A stretch of 64,000 bases of DNA from Pseudomonas fluorescens (GTDB lineage: Bacteria; Pseudomonadota; Gammaproteobacteria; Pseudomonadales; Pseudomonadaceae). The stretch spans positions 3,691,501 through 3,755,500 of the forward strand of contig NZ_LR134318.1 in NCBI RefSeq assembly GCF_900636825.1. The letters run 5' to 3'. The position numbers were made by a program, and so were the translations under genes. The stretch's first letter is position 1. Each line of letters opens with the position of its first letter. Below, one piece after another: positions 46,372-56,265 of this stretch. The notes under the pieces are model-generated. The model was given only the letters and a program-made list of their open reading frames with translations, had not been told where the DNA came from and made no database searches.

Positions 46372-46644
46372 CTAGCCCCAACGCATCACAGCCAACAGCC
46401 ACACCAGGGACAACGCGGACGCCACCCAGATGCTCCAGTCGGTGGCGCCGATTACCAGCAGATGCAGGTAGGCGCTGCCGAGAAGACCGATAAACAAGCG
46501 ATCGCCACGGGTGGTGGCAATCGGCAGAAAACCTCGCCGCAAAATGCTCGGCGAACGCAATTCCCACGTCGTCATGCCCAGCAGAATCAGGCCGATTACG
46601 ATGAAGAATGCCGCTGTCGGGGTGGTCCAACTCATCCATTCCAT
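46372..46644 (-). CDS. glpU: GlpU-like small membrane protein, DUF2160
   Basis: 90 residues with two to three membrane helices (TAAFFIVIGLILLGMTTWEL and WIVASALSLVWLLAVMRW-like end). Its place between the second permease and the binding protein is fixed in this transporter group; function is unknown. Two adjacent ATG codons (46647 and 46644) are possible; the second is better spaced from GAGGAA. Confidence 0.82.
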   Translation of the reverse strand: MEWMSWTTPTAAFFIVIGLILLGMTTWELRSPSILRRGFLPIATTRGDRLFIGLLGSAYLHLLVIGATDWSIWVASALSLVWLLAVMRWG

Positions 46645-46654
46645 CATCAGTTCC

Positions 46655-47455
46655 TCAGACTCGGCCGAGGGCGAAGCCCTTGGCCACGTGGTTGCGCACA
46701 AACCAGATCACCAGCATGCCCGGCAGGATGGTCAACACCCCCGCCGCTGCCAGCACGCCCCAATCGATCCCTGATGCCGACACCGTTCGCGTCATCACCG
46801 CCGCAATCGGTTTGGCGTTGACCGAAGTCAGCGTGCGCGCCAGCAGCAGTTCAACCCAGGAAAACATGAAGCAGAAAAACGCTGTCACACCGATGCCTGA
46901 ACCAATCAGCGGGATGAAAATTTTCACGAAGAACTTGGGGAAACTGTAGCCGTCGATGTAGGCCGTTTCGTCGATCTCCTTCGGTACGCCGGACATGAAG
47001 CCTTCAAGAATCCACACCGCCAACGGCACGTTGAACAGGCAGTGCGCCAACGCCACGGCAATGTGCGTGTCAAACAGGCCAATCGACGAATACAGCTGGA
47101 AGAACGGCAGCAAAAACACCGCTGGCGGCGCCATGCGGTTAGTCAGCAGCCAGAAGAACAAATGCTTGTCGCCGAGAAAACGATAGCGTGAAAACGCATA
47201 GGCCGCCGGTAACGCCACGCTCAGCGAAATCACCGTGTTGAGGCTGACGTAGTACAGCGAGTTGAGATAACCGGTGTACCAACTCGGATCAGTGAAGATC
47301 ACCTTGTAGTTCGCCAGCGTGAACTCCTGTGGGAAAAGGGTCAGGCCGCCGAGGATTTCGGTGTTGCTCTTGAAGGACATGTTCAGCAGCCAGTAAATCG
47401 GCACCAGCAGGAACAGGATGTACACCAGCAACGGAATAAGCTTTCTCTTGCTCAT
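46655..47455 (-). CDS. glpQ: GlpQ-like ABC permease
   Basis: 266 residues, six helices, binding-protein-dependent permease of the carbohydrate type 1 (MalG-like) class. The EAA loop is EIDETAYIDGYSFPKFFVKI. Not to be confused with the enterobacterial phosphodiesterase also called GlpQ. Starts 9 bp after glpP. Confidence 0.9.
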   Translation of the reverse strand: MSKRKLIPLLVYILFLLVPIYWLLNMSFKSNTEILGGLTLFPQEFTLANYKVIFTDPSWYTGYLNSLYYVSLNTVISLSVALPAAYAFSRYRFLGDKHLFFWLLTNRMAPPAVFLLPFFQLYSSIGLFDTHIAVALAHCLFNVPLAVWILEGFMSGVPKEIDETAYIDGYSFPKFFVKIFIPLIGSGIGVTAFFCFMFSWVELLLARTLTSVNAKPIAAVMTRTVSASGIDWGVLAAAGVLTILPGMLVIWFVRNHVAKGFALGRV

Positions 47456-47464
47456 GGCCGGGCC

Positions 47465-48331
47465 TCAGCGGTTGGCGTCGGAGTGCGTCATGGCGGTATA
47501 GAACAGCCAGGACACCAACAGGATGATCAGGAAGTACACCAGCGAAAACGCCGCTGCCGGACCCAGGTCGAATTGTCCTACGGCCATCTGCGTCAGCGTC
47601 TGACTGAGGAACGTCGTGGCATTGCCCGGACCGCCGCCGGTGAGCACGAACGGCTCGGTGTAGATCATGAAACTGTCCATGAAGCGGAGCATCACTGCGA
47701 TCAGCAGCACGCTTTTCAGTTTGGGCAACTGGATATGACGGAACACCGCCCACGCCGAGGCCCGATCGATACGCGCGGCTTGATAATAGACGTCGGGAAT
47801 CGCCCGCAAACCGGAAAAACACAGCAGCGCCACCAGTGACGTCCAGTGCCAGACGTCCATTACCAGCACGGTCACCCAGGCGTCCATGGTATTGGCTGCG
47901 TAGTTGTAGCTGATGCCCATCGCGTTAAGGCTGGAACCAAGCAGGCCGATGTCGGCGCGGCCAAAGATCTGCCAGATGGTGCCGACAACGTTCCACGGAA
48001 TCAGCAACGGAATCGCCAGGATGATCAACACCACAGAAGACCAGCGGCCCTTGGTCGGCATGGTCAGCGCGACGGCGATGCCCAGCGGGATTTCGATCAG
48101 CAGCACGCACGCCGAATAAATGAACTGACGCAGCAGCGAATCATGCAAGCGCGGGTCGAGCAGCACTTGCTTGTACCAATCGGCGCCGACGAAATAGCGG
48201 CTCGACTGGTCGAAGATGTCCTGCACCGAATAATTGACCACAGTCATCATCGGGATCACCGCACTGAACGCCACCAGCAGAAACACCGGCAACACCAGCC
48301 ACCAGGCCTTGTTGTTCTGCACCTTGTTCAT
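47465..48331 (-). CDS. glpP: GlpP-like ABC permease
   Basis: 288 residues, six helices, MalF-like partner of the permease at 46655. The EAA loop is YYQAARIDRASAWAVFRHIQ with the following LPKLK. Its start overlaps the stop of the ATPase gene by four bases (ATGA). Confidence 0.9.
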   Translation of the reverse strand: MNKVQNNKAWWLVLPVFLLVAFSAVIPMMTVVNYSVQDIFDQSSRYFVGADWYKQVLLDPRLHDSLLRQFIYSACVLLIEIPLGIAVALTMPTKGRWSSVVLIILAIPLLIPWNVVGTIWQIFGRADIGLLGSSLNAMGISYNYAANTMDAWVTVLVMDVWHWTSLVALLCFSGLRAIPDVYYQAARIDRASAWAVFRHIQLPKLKSVLLIAVMLRFMDSFMIYTEPFVLTGGGPGNATTFLSQTLTQMAVGQFDLGPAAAFSLVYFLIILLVSWLFYTAMTHSDANR

Positions 48332-49437
48332 GGCTGCACCTCATCGTCGGCTTCGAGCAGAAATTCATCGGCATACACCATCAGCCACTGCGCCGGGAAA
48401 CTGATGTACGCCGTGCCCTGCGGCACCGGTTTGTCCTCGGCCAGTCGCACCTTCAACGGCGCACCGTCAAGGTTGAGGGTCATGATCTTGTAGGTGCCGA
48501 GGTCTTCGACGTGTACGACTTTTGCCTGCATCGCGTCGTCAAACGGCTCGTCCCACACGTGAATAAACTCGGGACGGATGCCGACCTTCAGATTTTTCCA
48601 CTGACCGTGTTCGATATGGCGCTGCATGGCGTCGGACAGCGGCAGGTGCGTCGAGGCGAAACCGACCCCACCGGGCTGCGGCTGCACCTCGATCAGATTC
48701 ATCCCCGGGCTGCCGATGAAATAGCCGACAAAGGTGTGGCTCGGCCGCTCGAACAATTCCCGTGGCGTGCCGAACTGGACAATCTGGCCGCCGTACATCA
48801 CCGCGATCTTGTCGGCGAAGGTCGAGGCTTCCAGTTGATCGTGGGTCACGTAAACCATGGTGATGTTGAATTGCTCGTGGATCTGCTTGAGCTTGCGCCG
48901 CAGTTTCCATTTCAGGTGCGGGTCGATCACCGTCAGCGGCTCGTCGAAGAGGATCGCCGAGACGTCGTCGCGCACCAGCCCCCGGCCCATGGAAACTTTC
49001 TGTTTTTCGTCGGCGGTGAGGTTGCGCGCCTTCTTGCTCAGCAGGTTTTGCAAGTCGAGGACTTCGGCGATTTCCTGCACCTTGCTGTGCACTTTCGCCT
49101 CGGCCATACCCTGATTTCGCAGCGGAAAAGCCAAATTATCGAACACCGTCATGGTGTCGTAGACCACCGGAAACTGAAAAACCTGGGCAATGTTGCGCTT
49201 CTCCGGGGTCAGGTCGTTGACCGCTTTGCCGTCGAACAACACATGACCCTGCGAAGGGCTGAGCAGGCCGGAAATGATGTTGAGCAAAGTCGACTTGCCG
49301 CAACCCGACGGACCGAGCAAGGCGTACGCGCCGCCCTGTTCCCAGACGTGATCCATCTCGCGGATCGCGTAGTCCTCAGCGCCGCTCGGGGTTTTGCTGT
49401 AGCTGTGGGCGAGATGTTGCAAACGGATTTCGGCCAT
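48328..49437 (-). CDS. glpT: GlpT-like ABC ATPase with degenerate signature
   Basis: 369 residues: ATPase domain about 1-240, then an OB-type regulatory domain. Walker A GPSGCGKST (42-50), Q-loop Gln88, Walker B LFDEP (Asp165-Glu166) and the H-loop YVTHDQ (His199) are normal. The ABC signature LSGGQ is replaced by LTADE (140-144), followed by a normal KQKVSMGRGLV-like stretch. So it can bind ATP but cannot complete the site of its partner in the usual way. It overlaps the upstream glpS by one base (TGATG). Not the glycerol-3-phosphate permease that shares the name in E. coli. Confidence 0.9.
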   Translation of the reverse strand: MAEIRLQHLAHSYSKTPSGAEDYAIREMDHVWEQGGAYALLGPSGCGKSTLLNIISGLLSPSQGHVLFDGKAVNDLTPEKRNIAQVFQFPVVYDTMTVFDNLAFPLRNQGMAEAKVHSKVQEIAEVLDLQNLLSKKARNLTADEKQKVSMGRGLVRDDVSAILFDEPLTVIDPHLKWKLRRKLKQIHEQFNITMVYVTHDQLEASTFADKIAVMYGGQIVQFGTPRELFERPSHTFVGYFIGSPGMNLIEVQPQPGGVGFASTHLPLSDAMQRHIEHGQWKNLKVGIRPEFIHVWDEPFDDAMQAKVVHVEDLGTYKIMTLNLDGAPLKVRLAEDKPVPQGTAYISFPAQWLMVYADEFLLEADDEVQP

Positions 49438-50531
49438 CAGGCAACCCTCGCGACGCGCCGGCCCGGTGCTTGCACCAGACGGCCCTGCGCATCGAAAACG
49501 AACAGTTTGTGGGTCGGGATGTAAATGCGGATCGGCGCATCGACGTCGTATTCGTGAACCCCGGGCAAGTGCAGCACCAGCAGGAAATGCTCGTTGCGCA
49601 CGTGCAGGAACGTTTCCGAGCCGCTGATTTCGGCGACCTCGACGGTCACCGCCAACTCCAGATCGTCATCGTTGCTCGGCACCAGCGAAATGTGGCTGGG
49701 ACGCACGCCGAAACGAAACTCGCCCTCACCCACCGGGCGCAGATCGACGCTCAGCGGAAAGTGCACGAAATTGGCGAAACTGACTTCGTTTCCGGCGATG
49801 CGACCGGGCATCAGGTTGATTGGCGGTTCGGAGAACAGTTCGGCGGCGAGCACGGTCTGCGGCTGGTGATAAACCGAGGTCGACGGCTCGCTCTGGATCA
49901 CTCGGCCTTCGTGGAGAATGGTCGTGGTGCCGCCCAGCGCCAGCGCTTCGTTGGGCTCGGTAGTGGCGTAGATGGCGATGGTATGGCGTGCCTTGAACAA
50001 CTCACGCATTTCCTGACGCAGCTCTTCGCGCAGCTTGTAGTCGAGGTTGACCAAGGGCTCGTCGAACAGGATCAGTTCGGCATCCTTTACCAGTGCGCGG
50101 GCCATGGCCGTGCGTTGCTGCTGACCGCCGGACAATTCCAGCGGATAGCGCTGCAAGAATTTTTCGATACGCAGCATGCGTGCGGTTTCCTGCACCTTGC
50201 TGTGAATGATGTCCTTCGCGACACCGGCCTGACGAAGCGGCGAGGCGATGTTCTCGAACACGGTCATGGTCGGGTAATTGATGAACTGCTGATAAACCAT
50301 CGACACATTGCGCAGACGCACCGGGCGCTGTGTGACGTCGACGCCGTTCATCAGGATGCGACCGCTGTCGGGCTTATCCAGCCCGGCCATCAGACGCATG
50401 AGGCTGGTTTTGCCGGAGAGGGTACGGCCGAGCAAAACGTTGAAAGATCCGGGTTCGAATTTCAGGCAGGCATCGTCGATCCAGATCTGGCCCTCGACGG
50501 TGCGGCTGACGTGCTCCAGGGTGAGTGACAT
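49437..50531 (-). CDS. glpS: GlpS-like ABC ATPase with degenerate H-loop
   Basis: 364 residues with the same two-domain build. The signature is normal (LSGGQQQRTAMARAL, 133-137), Walker B is ILFDEP (Asp157-Glu158). Walker A is GRTLSGKT (35-42), lacking the usual fourth-position Gly. At the H-loop the sequence is IYATTEPNEA, with Thr191 where nearly all ATPases have His. The start MSLTLEHVSR was chosen; a 14-codon upstream extension overlaps the promoter. First gene of the operon, about 36 nt after the predicted sigma-54 start site. Confidence 0.9.
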   Translation of the reverse strand: MSLTLEHVSRTVEGQIWIDDACLKFEPGSFNVLLGRTLSGKTSLMRLMAGLDKPDSGRILMNGVDVTQRPVRLRNVSMVYQQFINYPTMTVFENIASPLRQAGVAKDIIHSKVQETARMLRIEKFLQRYPLELSGGQQQRTAMARALVKDAELILFDEPLVNLDYKLREELRQEMRELFKARHTIAIYATTEPNEALALGGTTTILHEGRVIQSEPSTSVYHQPQTVLAAELFSEPPINLMPGRIAGNEVSFANFVHFPLSVDLRPVGEGEFRFGVRPSHISLVPSNDDDLELAVTVEVAEISGSETFLHVRNEHFLLVLHLPGVHEYDVDAPIRIYIPTHKLFVFDAQGRLVQAPGRRVARVA

Positions 50532-50576
50532 GGCTCGGCCTTTTTTATTTTTGGAGTCAAGCGACCGGAGCAACAG

Positions 50577-50592
50577 AGCGACATTCGTGCCA
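50577..50592 (-). promoter_or_regulatory. Sigma-54 promoter of glpSTPQUV
   Basis: On the minus strand TGGCACG-AATG-TCGCT. It matches the -24/-12 consensus TGGCACG-N4-TTGCW at all but one position, with the GG (-24) and GC (-12) at the correct distance. The divergent gene encodes a sigma-54 activator with GAFTGA. Transcription would start near 50567. Confidence 0.85.
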
Positions 50593-50647
50593 GAAATGGC
50601 AAGTGATTGATTTGCCGCGAAAATCGCTGATCACGCGGGTAAGTGAC

Positions 50648-50706
50648 GTTCACAGCTGAACACTTTTGAACAGTCGAGGCGATTGACAATGAACAATAGT
50701 GAACAA
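50648..50706. promoter_or_regulatory. Candidate activator sites (TGAAC repeats)
   Basis: The palindrome GTTCA-CAGC-TGAAC at 50648-50661 lies about 56 bp behind the -24 element. Further TGAAC half-sites occur at about 50667, 50689 and 50699, the last two in TGAACAATAGTGAAC. The distance and repetition fit upstream activator sequences of a sigma-54 enhancer-binding protein. Confidence 0.5.
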
Positions 50707-50722
50707 CAATCTATGCACGCTT

Positions 50723-50827
50723 CGCGATCCCCTGTAGGAGCTGCCGCAGGCTGCGATCTTTTGATCTTGTTTTTTACAATCAAGATCAAAAGATCGCAGC
50801 CTGCGGCAGCTCCTACAGGGGATCGCG
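50723..50827. repeat. REPIN with 47-bp perfect arms before the activator gene
   Basis: CGCGATCCCCTGTAGGAGCT... at 50723-50769 and its exact reverse complement at 50781-50827, loop 11 nt. It is the longest perfect palindrome in the window. The core is the TGTAGGAGCTGCCGCAGGCT REP; the flanking bases (CGCGATCCCC) are also mirrored. It ends 46 bp before the activator start codon. Confidence 0.96.
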
Positions 50828-50873
50828 ATTTCATAACAATAATAAAATCGCTGCACTCAGAGGCTCGCCCCCC

Positions 50874-52712
50874 ATGGCCGCACCTGCTTCGCCGCTGTCC
50901 CACGATGCGATCGTCCAGACCTCCTGGCAGCGTTGCCGCGCGTTCGGTCTCGACCACCTGAGCGCGCCGGCCTTCGATCAATTGCCCGCCGCCGGCATTG
51001 CTCAACTGCTCGACAGCCATCATTCGCTGGTGCAGACCACGCACCAGGAAGTCCTACCCTATTACGAAAATATCCTCAGCAATTCCAACTGCCTGATCAT
51101 GCTCGCTGACAATCAGGGCCAGGTGCTGACGTCGTGGGGCACGCAGCGGTTTATCGAGCCGAACCTGGCCCGTGGCTTTCAGGCTGGGGCGAGCTGGATG
51201 GAGCGCTGCAGCGGCACCAATGCGATCGGCACGGCGCTGGCCTGTGAGCAGGCAGTGCACATTGAGCATGATGAACACTTTCTCAAAGCCAACCGCTTCA
51301 TGACCGGTTCCGCCGCGCCGATTTTCGACGCCGAGCGCAAGGTCATCGCGGTGCTCGATGTGTCCAGCGACAGCTATCTGCCGCCCTCGCACACCTTGGG
51401 CATGGTCAAGATGATGAGCCAGACGGTGGAGAACCGGCTGATCCTCAACTCGTTCCATGGCCAGCATTTTCAACTGACCTTCAACACCGGGTTGAACAAC
51501 CTCGACAGCCAGTGGGCGGGTTTGTTGATTTTCGATGAGAGTGGGCAGGTACTCTCGGCCAATCGCCGGGCCGACAATTTATTAGGGGTGCGCTTGTCGC
51601 GGGTCAGTGTTGAAAGTCTGTTCCAGGTCTCGCTGCTGGAATTGATCAATCAGCCGGACGGCCTGCCGTTTGCGCTGCAGACCTCTGGCCGCAACCGTTT
51701 TCAGTGTTTGTTGAAACGGCCGAAACAAGCGCCGGTTCAGGCGCGGGTCTTTAGCGCAGAAGCGAAGCCCGCCGCGGCCAGCGCGATCAGCCTCAACAGC
51801 CTGCATTTTGGCGACAGCCGCGTAGAAAAAGCCGTGCGCCAGGCCGAGCGCTTGCTGGAGAAAGACATTCCGCTGCTGATCCACGGCGAGACCGGCGTCG
51901 GCAAAGAGGTGTTCGTCAAAGCTCTGCATCAGGCCAGCTCGCGCAATAAACAAGCATTCATCGCGGTGAACTGTGCGGCGATCCCCGCCGAACTCGTCGA
52001 GTCGGAACTGTTCGGTTATGAGAAAGGCGCGTTTACCGGAGCCAACCAGAAAGGCAGCATTGGCCTGATTCGCAAGGCGGACAAAGGCACGCTGTTTCTC
52101 GATGAGATCGGCGACATGCCGCTGCCGACTCAGGCGCGGTTGTTGCGGGTGTTGCAGGAGCGCTGCGTGCAACCGGTGGGCAGCAGCGAGTTGTTCGCGG
52201 TCGCCCTGCGGATTATTTCCGCGACCAACCGCTCGCTGCGTGAACAGGTGCAGTTGGGCCGCTTTCGCGAAGATTTGTATTACCGCATTGGCGGGCTGAC
52301 CTTGGAACTGCCACCGTTGCGTGAGCGCAGTGATAAACAGGCGTTGTTTAAACGGCTGTGGGAGCAGCATCGCGAGCCGACGCAGTGGGCGGGGTTGAGC
52401 GATGAAGTGCTGGAGTTGTTTGAACGGCATCCGTGGCCGGGGAATCTGCGTCAGGTCAGCAGCGTGATGCAGGTGGCGCTGGCAATGGCCGAGGAACAGC
52501 CGGTGCGGCTGGAGCATTTGCCGGATGATTTTTTTGTTGATCTGGAAATGGAGCCGGTGGAGACTGCGCCGCCGTTGGGGCTGGATTTGAATGACGTTGA
52601 AGCGTTAAACCGCGAGTTGAAGGCGGCCGGAGGGAATATCTCGCACCTGGCGCGGCGGTTGGGGGTGAGTCGGAATACGCTTTACAAGCGGTTGCGGCAG
52701 ATTGGCGACTGA
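50874..52712 (+). CDS. Sigma-54 enhancer-binding activator, AcoR type
   Basis: 612 residues. GAF-like sensor domain about 60-190 (MERCSGTNAIGTALACEQAV), PAS-like segment about 205-290, AAA+ domain about 310-540: Walker A GETGVGKE (338-345), the sigma-54 contact loop GAFTGA (385-390), Walker B FLDEIGD (408-414). The C-terminal Fis-type helix-turn-helix is AAGGNISHLARRLGVSRNTL. Domain order is that of AcoR, the acetoin regulator, whose GAF domain binds a small ligand. It is divergent from glpS and most likely drives the -24/-12 promoter at 50577. No acetoin catabolism genes are nearby, so the ligand is probably the transported substrate; this is inference. Confidence 0.92.
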   Translation: MAAPASPLSHDAIVQTSWQRCRAFGLDHLSAPAFDQLPAAGIAQLLDSHHSLVQTTHQEVLPYYENILSNSNCLIMLADNQGQVLTSWGTQRFIEPNLARGFQAGASWMERCSGTNAIGTALACEQAVHIEHDEHFLKANRFMTGSAAPIFDAERKVIAVLDVSSDSYLPPSHTLGMVKMMSQTVENRLILNSFHGQHFQLTFNTGLNNLDSQWAGLLIFDESGQVLSANRRADNLLGVRLSRVSVESLFQVSLLELINQPDGLPFALQTSGRNRFQCLLKRPKQAPVQARVFSAEAKPAAASAISLNSLHFGDSRVEKAVRQAERLLEKDIPLLIHGETGVGKEVFVKALHQASSRNKQAFIAVNCAAIPAELVESELFGYEKGAFTGANQKGSIGLIRKADKGTLFLDEIGDMPLPTQARLLRVLQERCVQPVGSSELFAVALRIISATNRSLREQVQLGRFREDLYYRIGGLTLELPPLRERSDKQALFKRLWEQHREPTQWAGLSDEVLELFERHPWPGNLRQVSSVMQVALAMAEEQPVRLEHLPDDFFVDLEMEPVETAPPLGLDLNDVEALNRELKAAGGNISHLARRLGVSRNTLYKRLRQIGD

Positions 52713-52724
52713 GTGAAACCCTCG

Positions 52725-52899
52725 CCCTCACCCCAGCCCTCTCCCGCAGGAGAGGGGGCCGACCGCGGGATATTCGAGAAATACGCCGACCTGAACTTGC
52801 TTCACCGAATCCATAATCGACTTGGTCATTCGGGTCGGCGTAGATTTTCAGCATCCCACGGTCAGTCCCCTCTCCTTCGGGAGAGGGCTAGGGTGAGGG
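52725..52899. repeat. CCCTCACCCCAGCCCTCTCCC inverted repeat pair
   Basis: CCCTCACCCCAGCCCTCTCC (from 52725) and the near reverse complement GGAGAGGGCTAGGGTGAGGG ending at 52899, each followed or preceded by the short hairpin CTCCCGCAGGAGAG or CTCCTTCGGGAGAG. A separate GC-rich class common between Pseudomonas genes. It fills the space between the activator and cysS. Confidence 0.85.
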
Positions 52900-52915
52900 G
52901 CTTTTGGCTCTTGAC

Positions 52916-54298
52916 TCAGTCAGCCAACCGCCAGGTCGTGCCGCCCTTGCCATCTTCCAGCACCACGCCCATCGCCGTGAGCTGATCACGAATCCGGTCC
53001 GACTCGGCCCAATCCTTCCCGGCCCGAGCCGCCAGACGCGCCGCAATCAACGCATCAACCTCAGCCGCATCGACACGCCCTTCAGCGCCCGCCTGCAGGA
53101 AGTCATCCGCTTCCAACTGCAAAACACCCAACACGCTGGCCAGTTCTTTCAAGCGTGCGGCCAGACCCGCCGCTGCGTCGAGATCGCTCTCACGCAGACG
53201 GTTGATCTCACGCACCATTTCGAACAGCACGGCGCACGCTTCCGGGGTGCCGAAGTCGTCGTTCATCACCGTGGTGAAACGCTCGACGAACGCTTCGCCG
53301 CCCGCCGGCGCCACAATCGGCAGGCCTTTCAGTGCATGGTAGAAACGCTCGAGCGCGCCTTTGGCGTCCTTGAGGTTGTCCTCCGAGTAGTTGATCGCGC
53401 TGCGGTAGTGGCTCGATACCAGCAGGTAACGCACGACTTCCGGATGGTACTTTTCCAGCACGTCGCGAATGGTGAAGAAGTTGTTCAAGGACTTGGACAT
53501 CTTCTCGCCATTGATACGGATCATCCCGCAATGCATCCACGCGTTGGCGTAGGTCTTGCCGGTCGCCGCTTCGCTCTGGGCGATTTCGTTTTCGTGGTGC
53601 GGAAACTCAAGATCGCTGCCGCCGCCATGAATGTCGAAAGTCTCACCGAGGCAGCAGGTCGACATCACCGAGCACTCGATGTGCCAGCCCGGACGCCCGG
53701 CGCCCCATGGCGATTCCCAGCTCGGCTCGCCCGGCTTGGCAGCTTTCCACAGGACGAAGTCGAGCGGGTCCTGTTTCGACTCGTCGACTTCGATGCGCGC
53801 GCCGATGCGCAGGTCTTCGATCTTCTTGCGCGACAGCTTGCCATAGCCCATGAATTTGGCGACGCGGTAGTACACGTCACCGTTGCCCGGGGCGTAGGCG
53901 TAACCCTTGTCGATCAAGGTCTGGATCATCGCGTGCATGCCAGCGATGTGATCGGTGGCGCGCGGCTCCATGTCCGGCTTCTTGATGTTCAGACGCGCTT
54001 CGTCTTCGTGCATCGCGGCGATCATGCGTTCGGTCAACGCTTCGAACGACTCACCGTTCTCTTTGGCGCGATTGATGATCTTGTCGTCGATGTCGGTGAT
54101 GTTGCGCACGTAGGTCAGGTCATAACCGCTGAAACGCAACCAACGCGTTACCAGGTCGAACGCGACCATGCTGCGGCCGTGGCCGAGGTGGCAGTAGTCG
54201 TACACGGTCATGCCGCAGACGTACATGCGCACCTTGTTGCCATCCAGCGGCTTGAAAACTTCTTTGCTCTTGGTGAGCGTGTTGTAGATCGTTAGCAC
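52916..54298 (-). CDS. cysS: Cysteinyl-tRNA synthetase
   Basis: Charges tRNA-Cys. 460 residues. HIGH-type motif CHLGHGRSMVAFD near 42, Zn ligands including Cys34 (YVCGMTVYD), and the WHIECSVMS / DIHGGGSDLEFPHHENE segments; KMSKS is MSKSLNNF. The GTG at 54296-54298 (MLTIYNTLTK) has AAGGAA six bases upstream and matches the family N-terminus; the GTG at 54316 would put the start next to the glnS stop. Operon with glnS. Confidence 0.97.
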   Translation of the reverse strand: MLTIYNTLTKSKEVFKPLDGNKVRMYVCGMTVYDYCHLGHGRSMVAFDLVTRWLRFSGYDLTYVRNITDIDDKIINRAKENGESFEALTERMIAAMHEDEARLNIKKPDMEPRATDHIAGMHAMIQTLIDKGYAYAPGNGDVYYRVAKFMGYGKLSRKKIEDLRIGARIEVDESKQDPLDFVLWKAAKPGEPSWESPWGAGRPGWHIECSVMSTCCLGETFDIHGGGSDLEFPHHENEIAQSEAATGKTYANAWMHCGMIRINGEKMSKSLNNFFTIRDVLEKYHPEVVRYLLVSSHYRSAINYSEDNLKDAKGALERFYHALKGLPIVAPAGGEAFVERFTTVMNDDFGTPEACAVLFEMVREINRLRESDLDAAAGLAARLKELASVLGVLQLEADDFLQAGAEGRVDAAEVDALIAARLAARAGKDWAESDRIRDQLTAMGVVLEDGKGGTTWRLAD

Positions 54299-54316
54299 GT
54301 TAGTTCCTTGACTCAC

Positions 54317-56014
<1,698 letters not shown>

Positions 56015-56265
56015 AGGATCCTTGACTTACATGTGCGCGGCCGCAGAGGGGGCCAGACAAAACAAAGCCGCTATCATAGCCGATGCCGTCAAGGGGCTGA
56101 CAGAGCAGGCTCCATAAAGGCACGCATTTAATCGCGGTGAATTGGAAAAACAGCCTCGAAATTCGCGCCTGTCACGCTAAACTGCGCACCTTGGCCCTGG
56201 TGGGCTGAACCGGCTGCGGGGCTGCAGGTCCCACAACCACGAATTCCTATTAAAGAGTAGCGATC

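Noticed and set aside
48328..49437. Naming this gene as the glycerol-3-phosphate antiporter GlpT, and 46655-47455 as the phosphodiesterase GlpQ
   Set aside because: The sequences are an ABC ATPase and an ABC permease. The names are those of the rhizobial operon, not of the E. coli genes.
50874..52712. Regulator as the true acetoin activator AcoR
   Set aside because: No acetoin dehydrogenase genes are near, and the only divergent target is the ABC importer. Only the domain architecture is shared.
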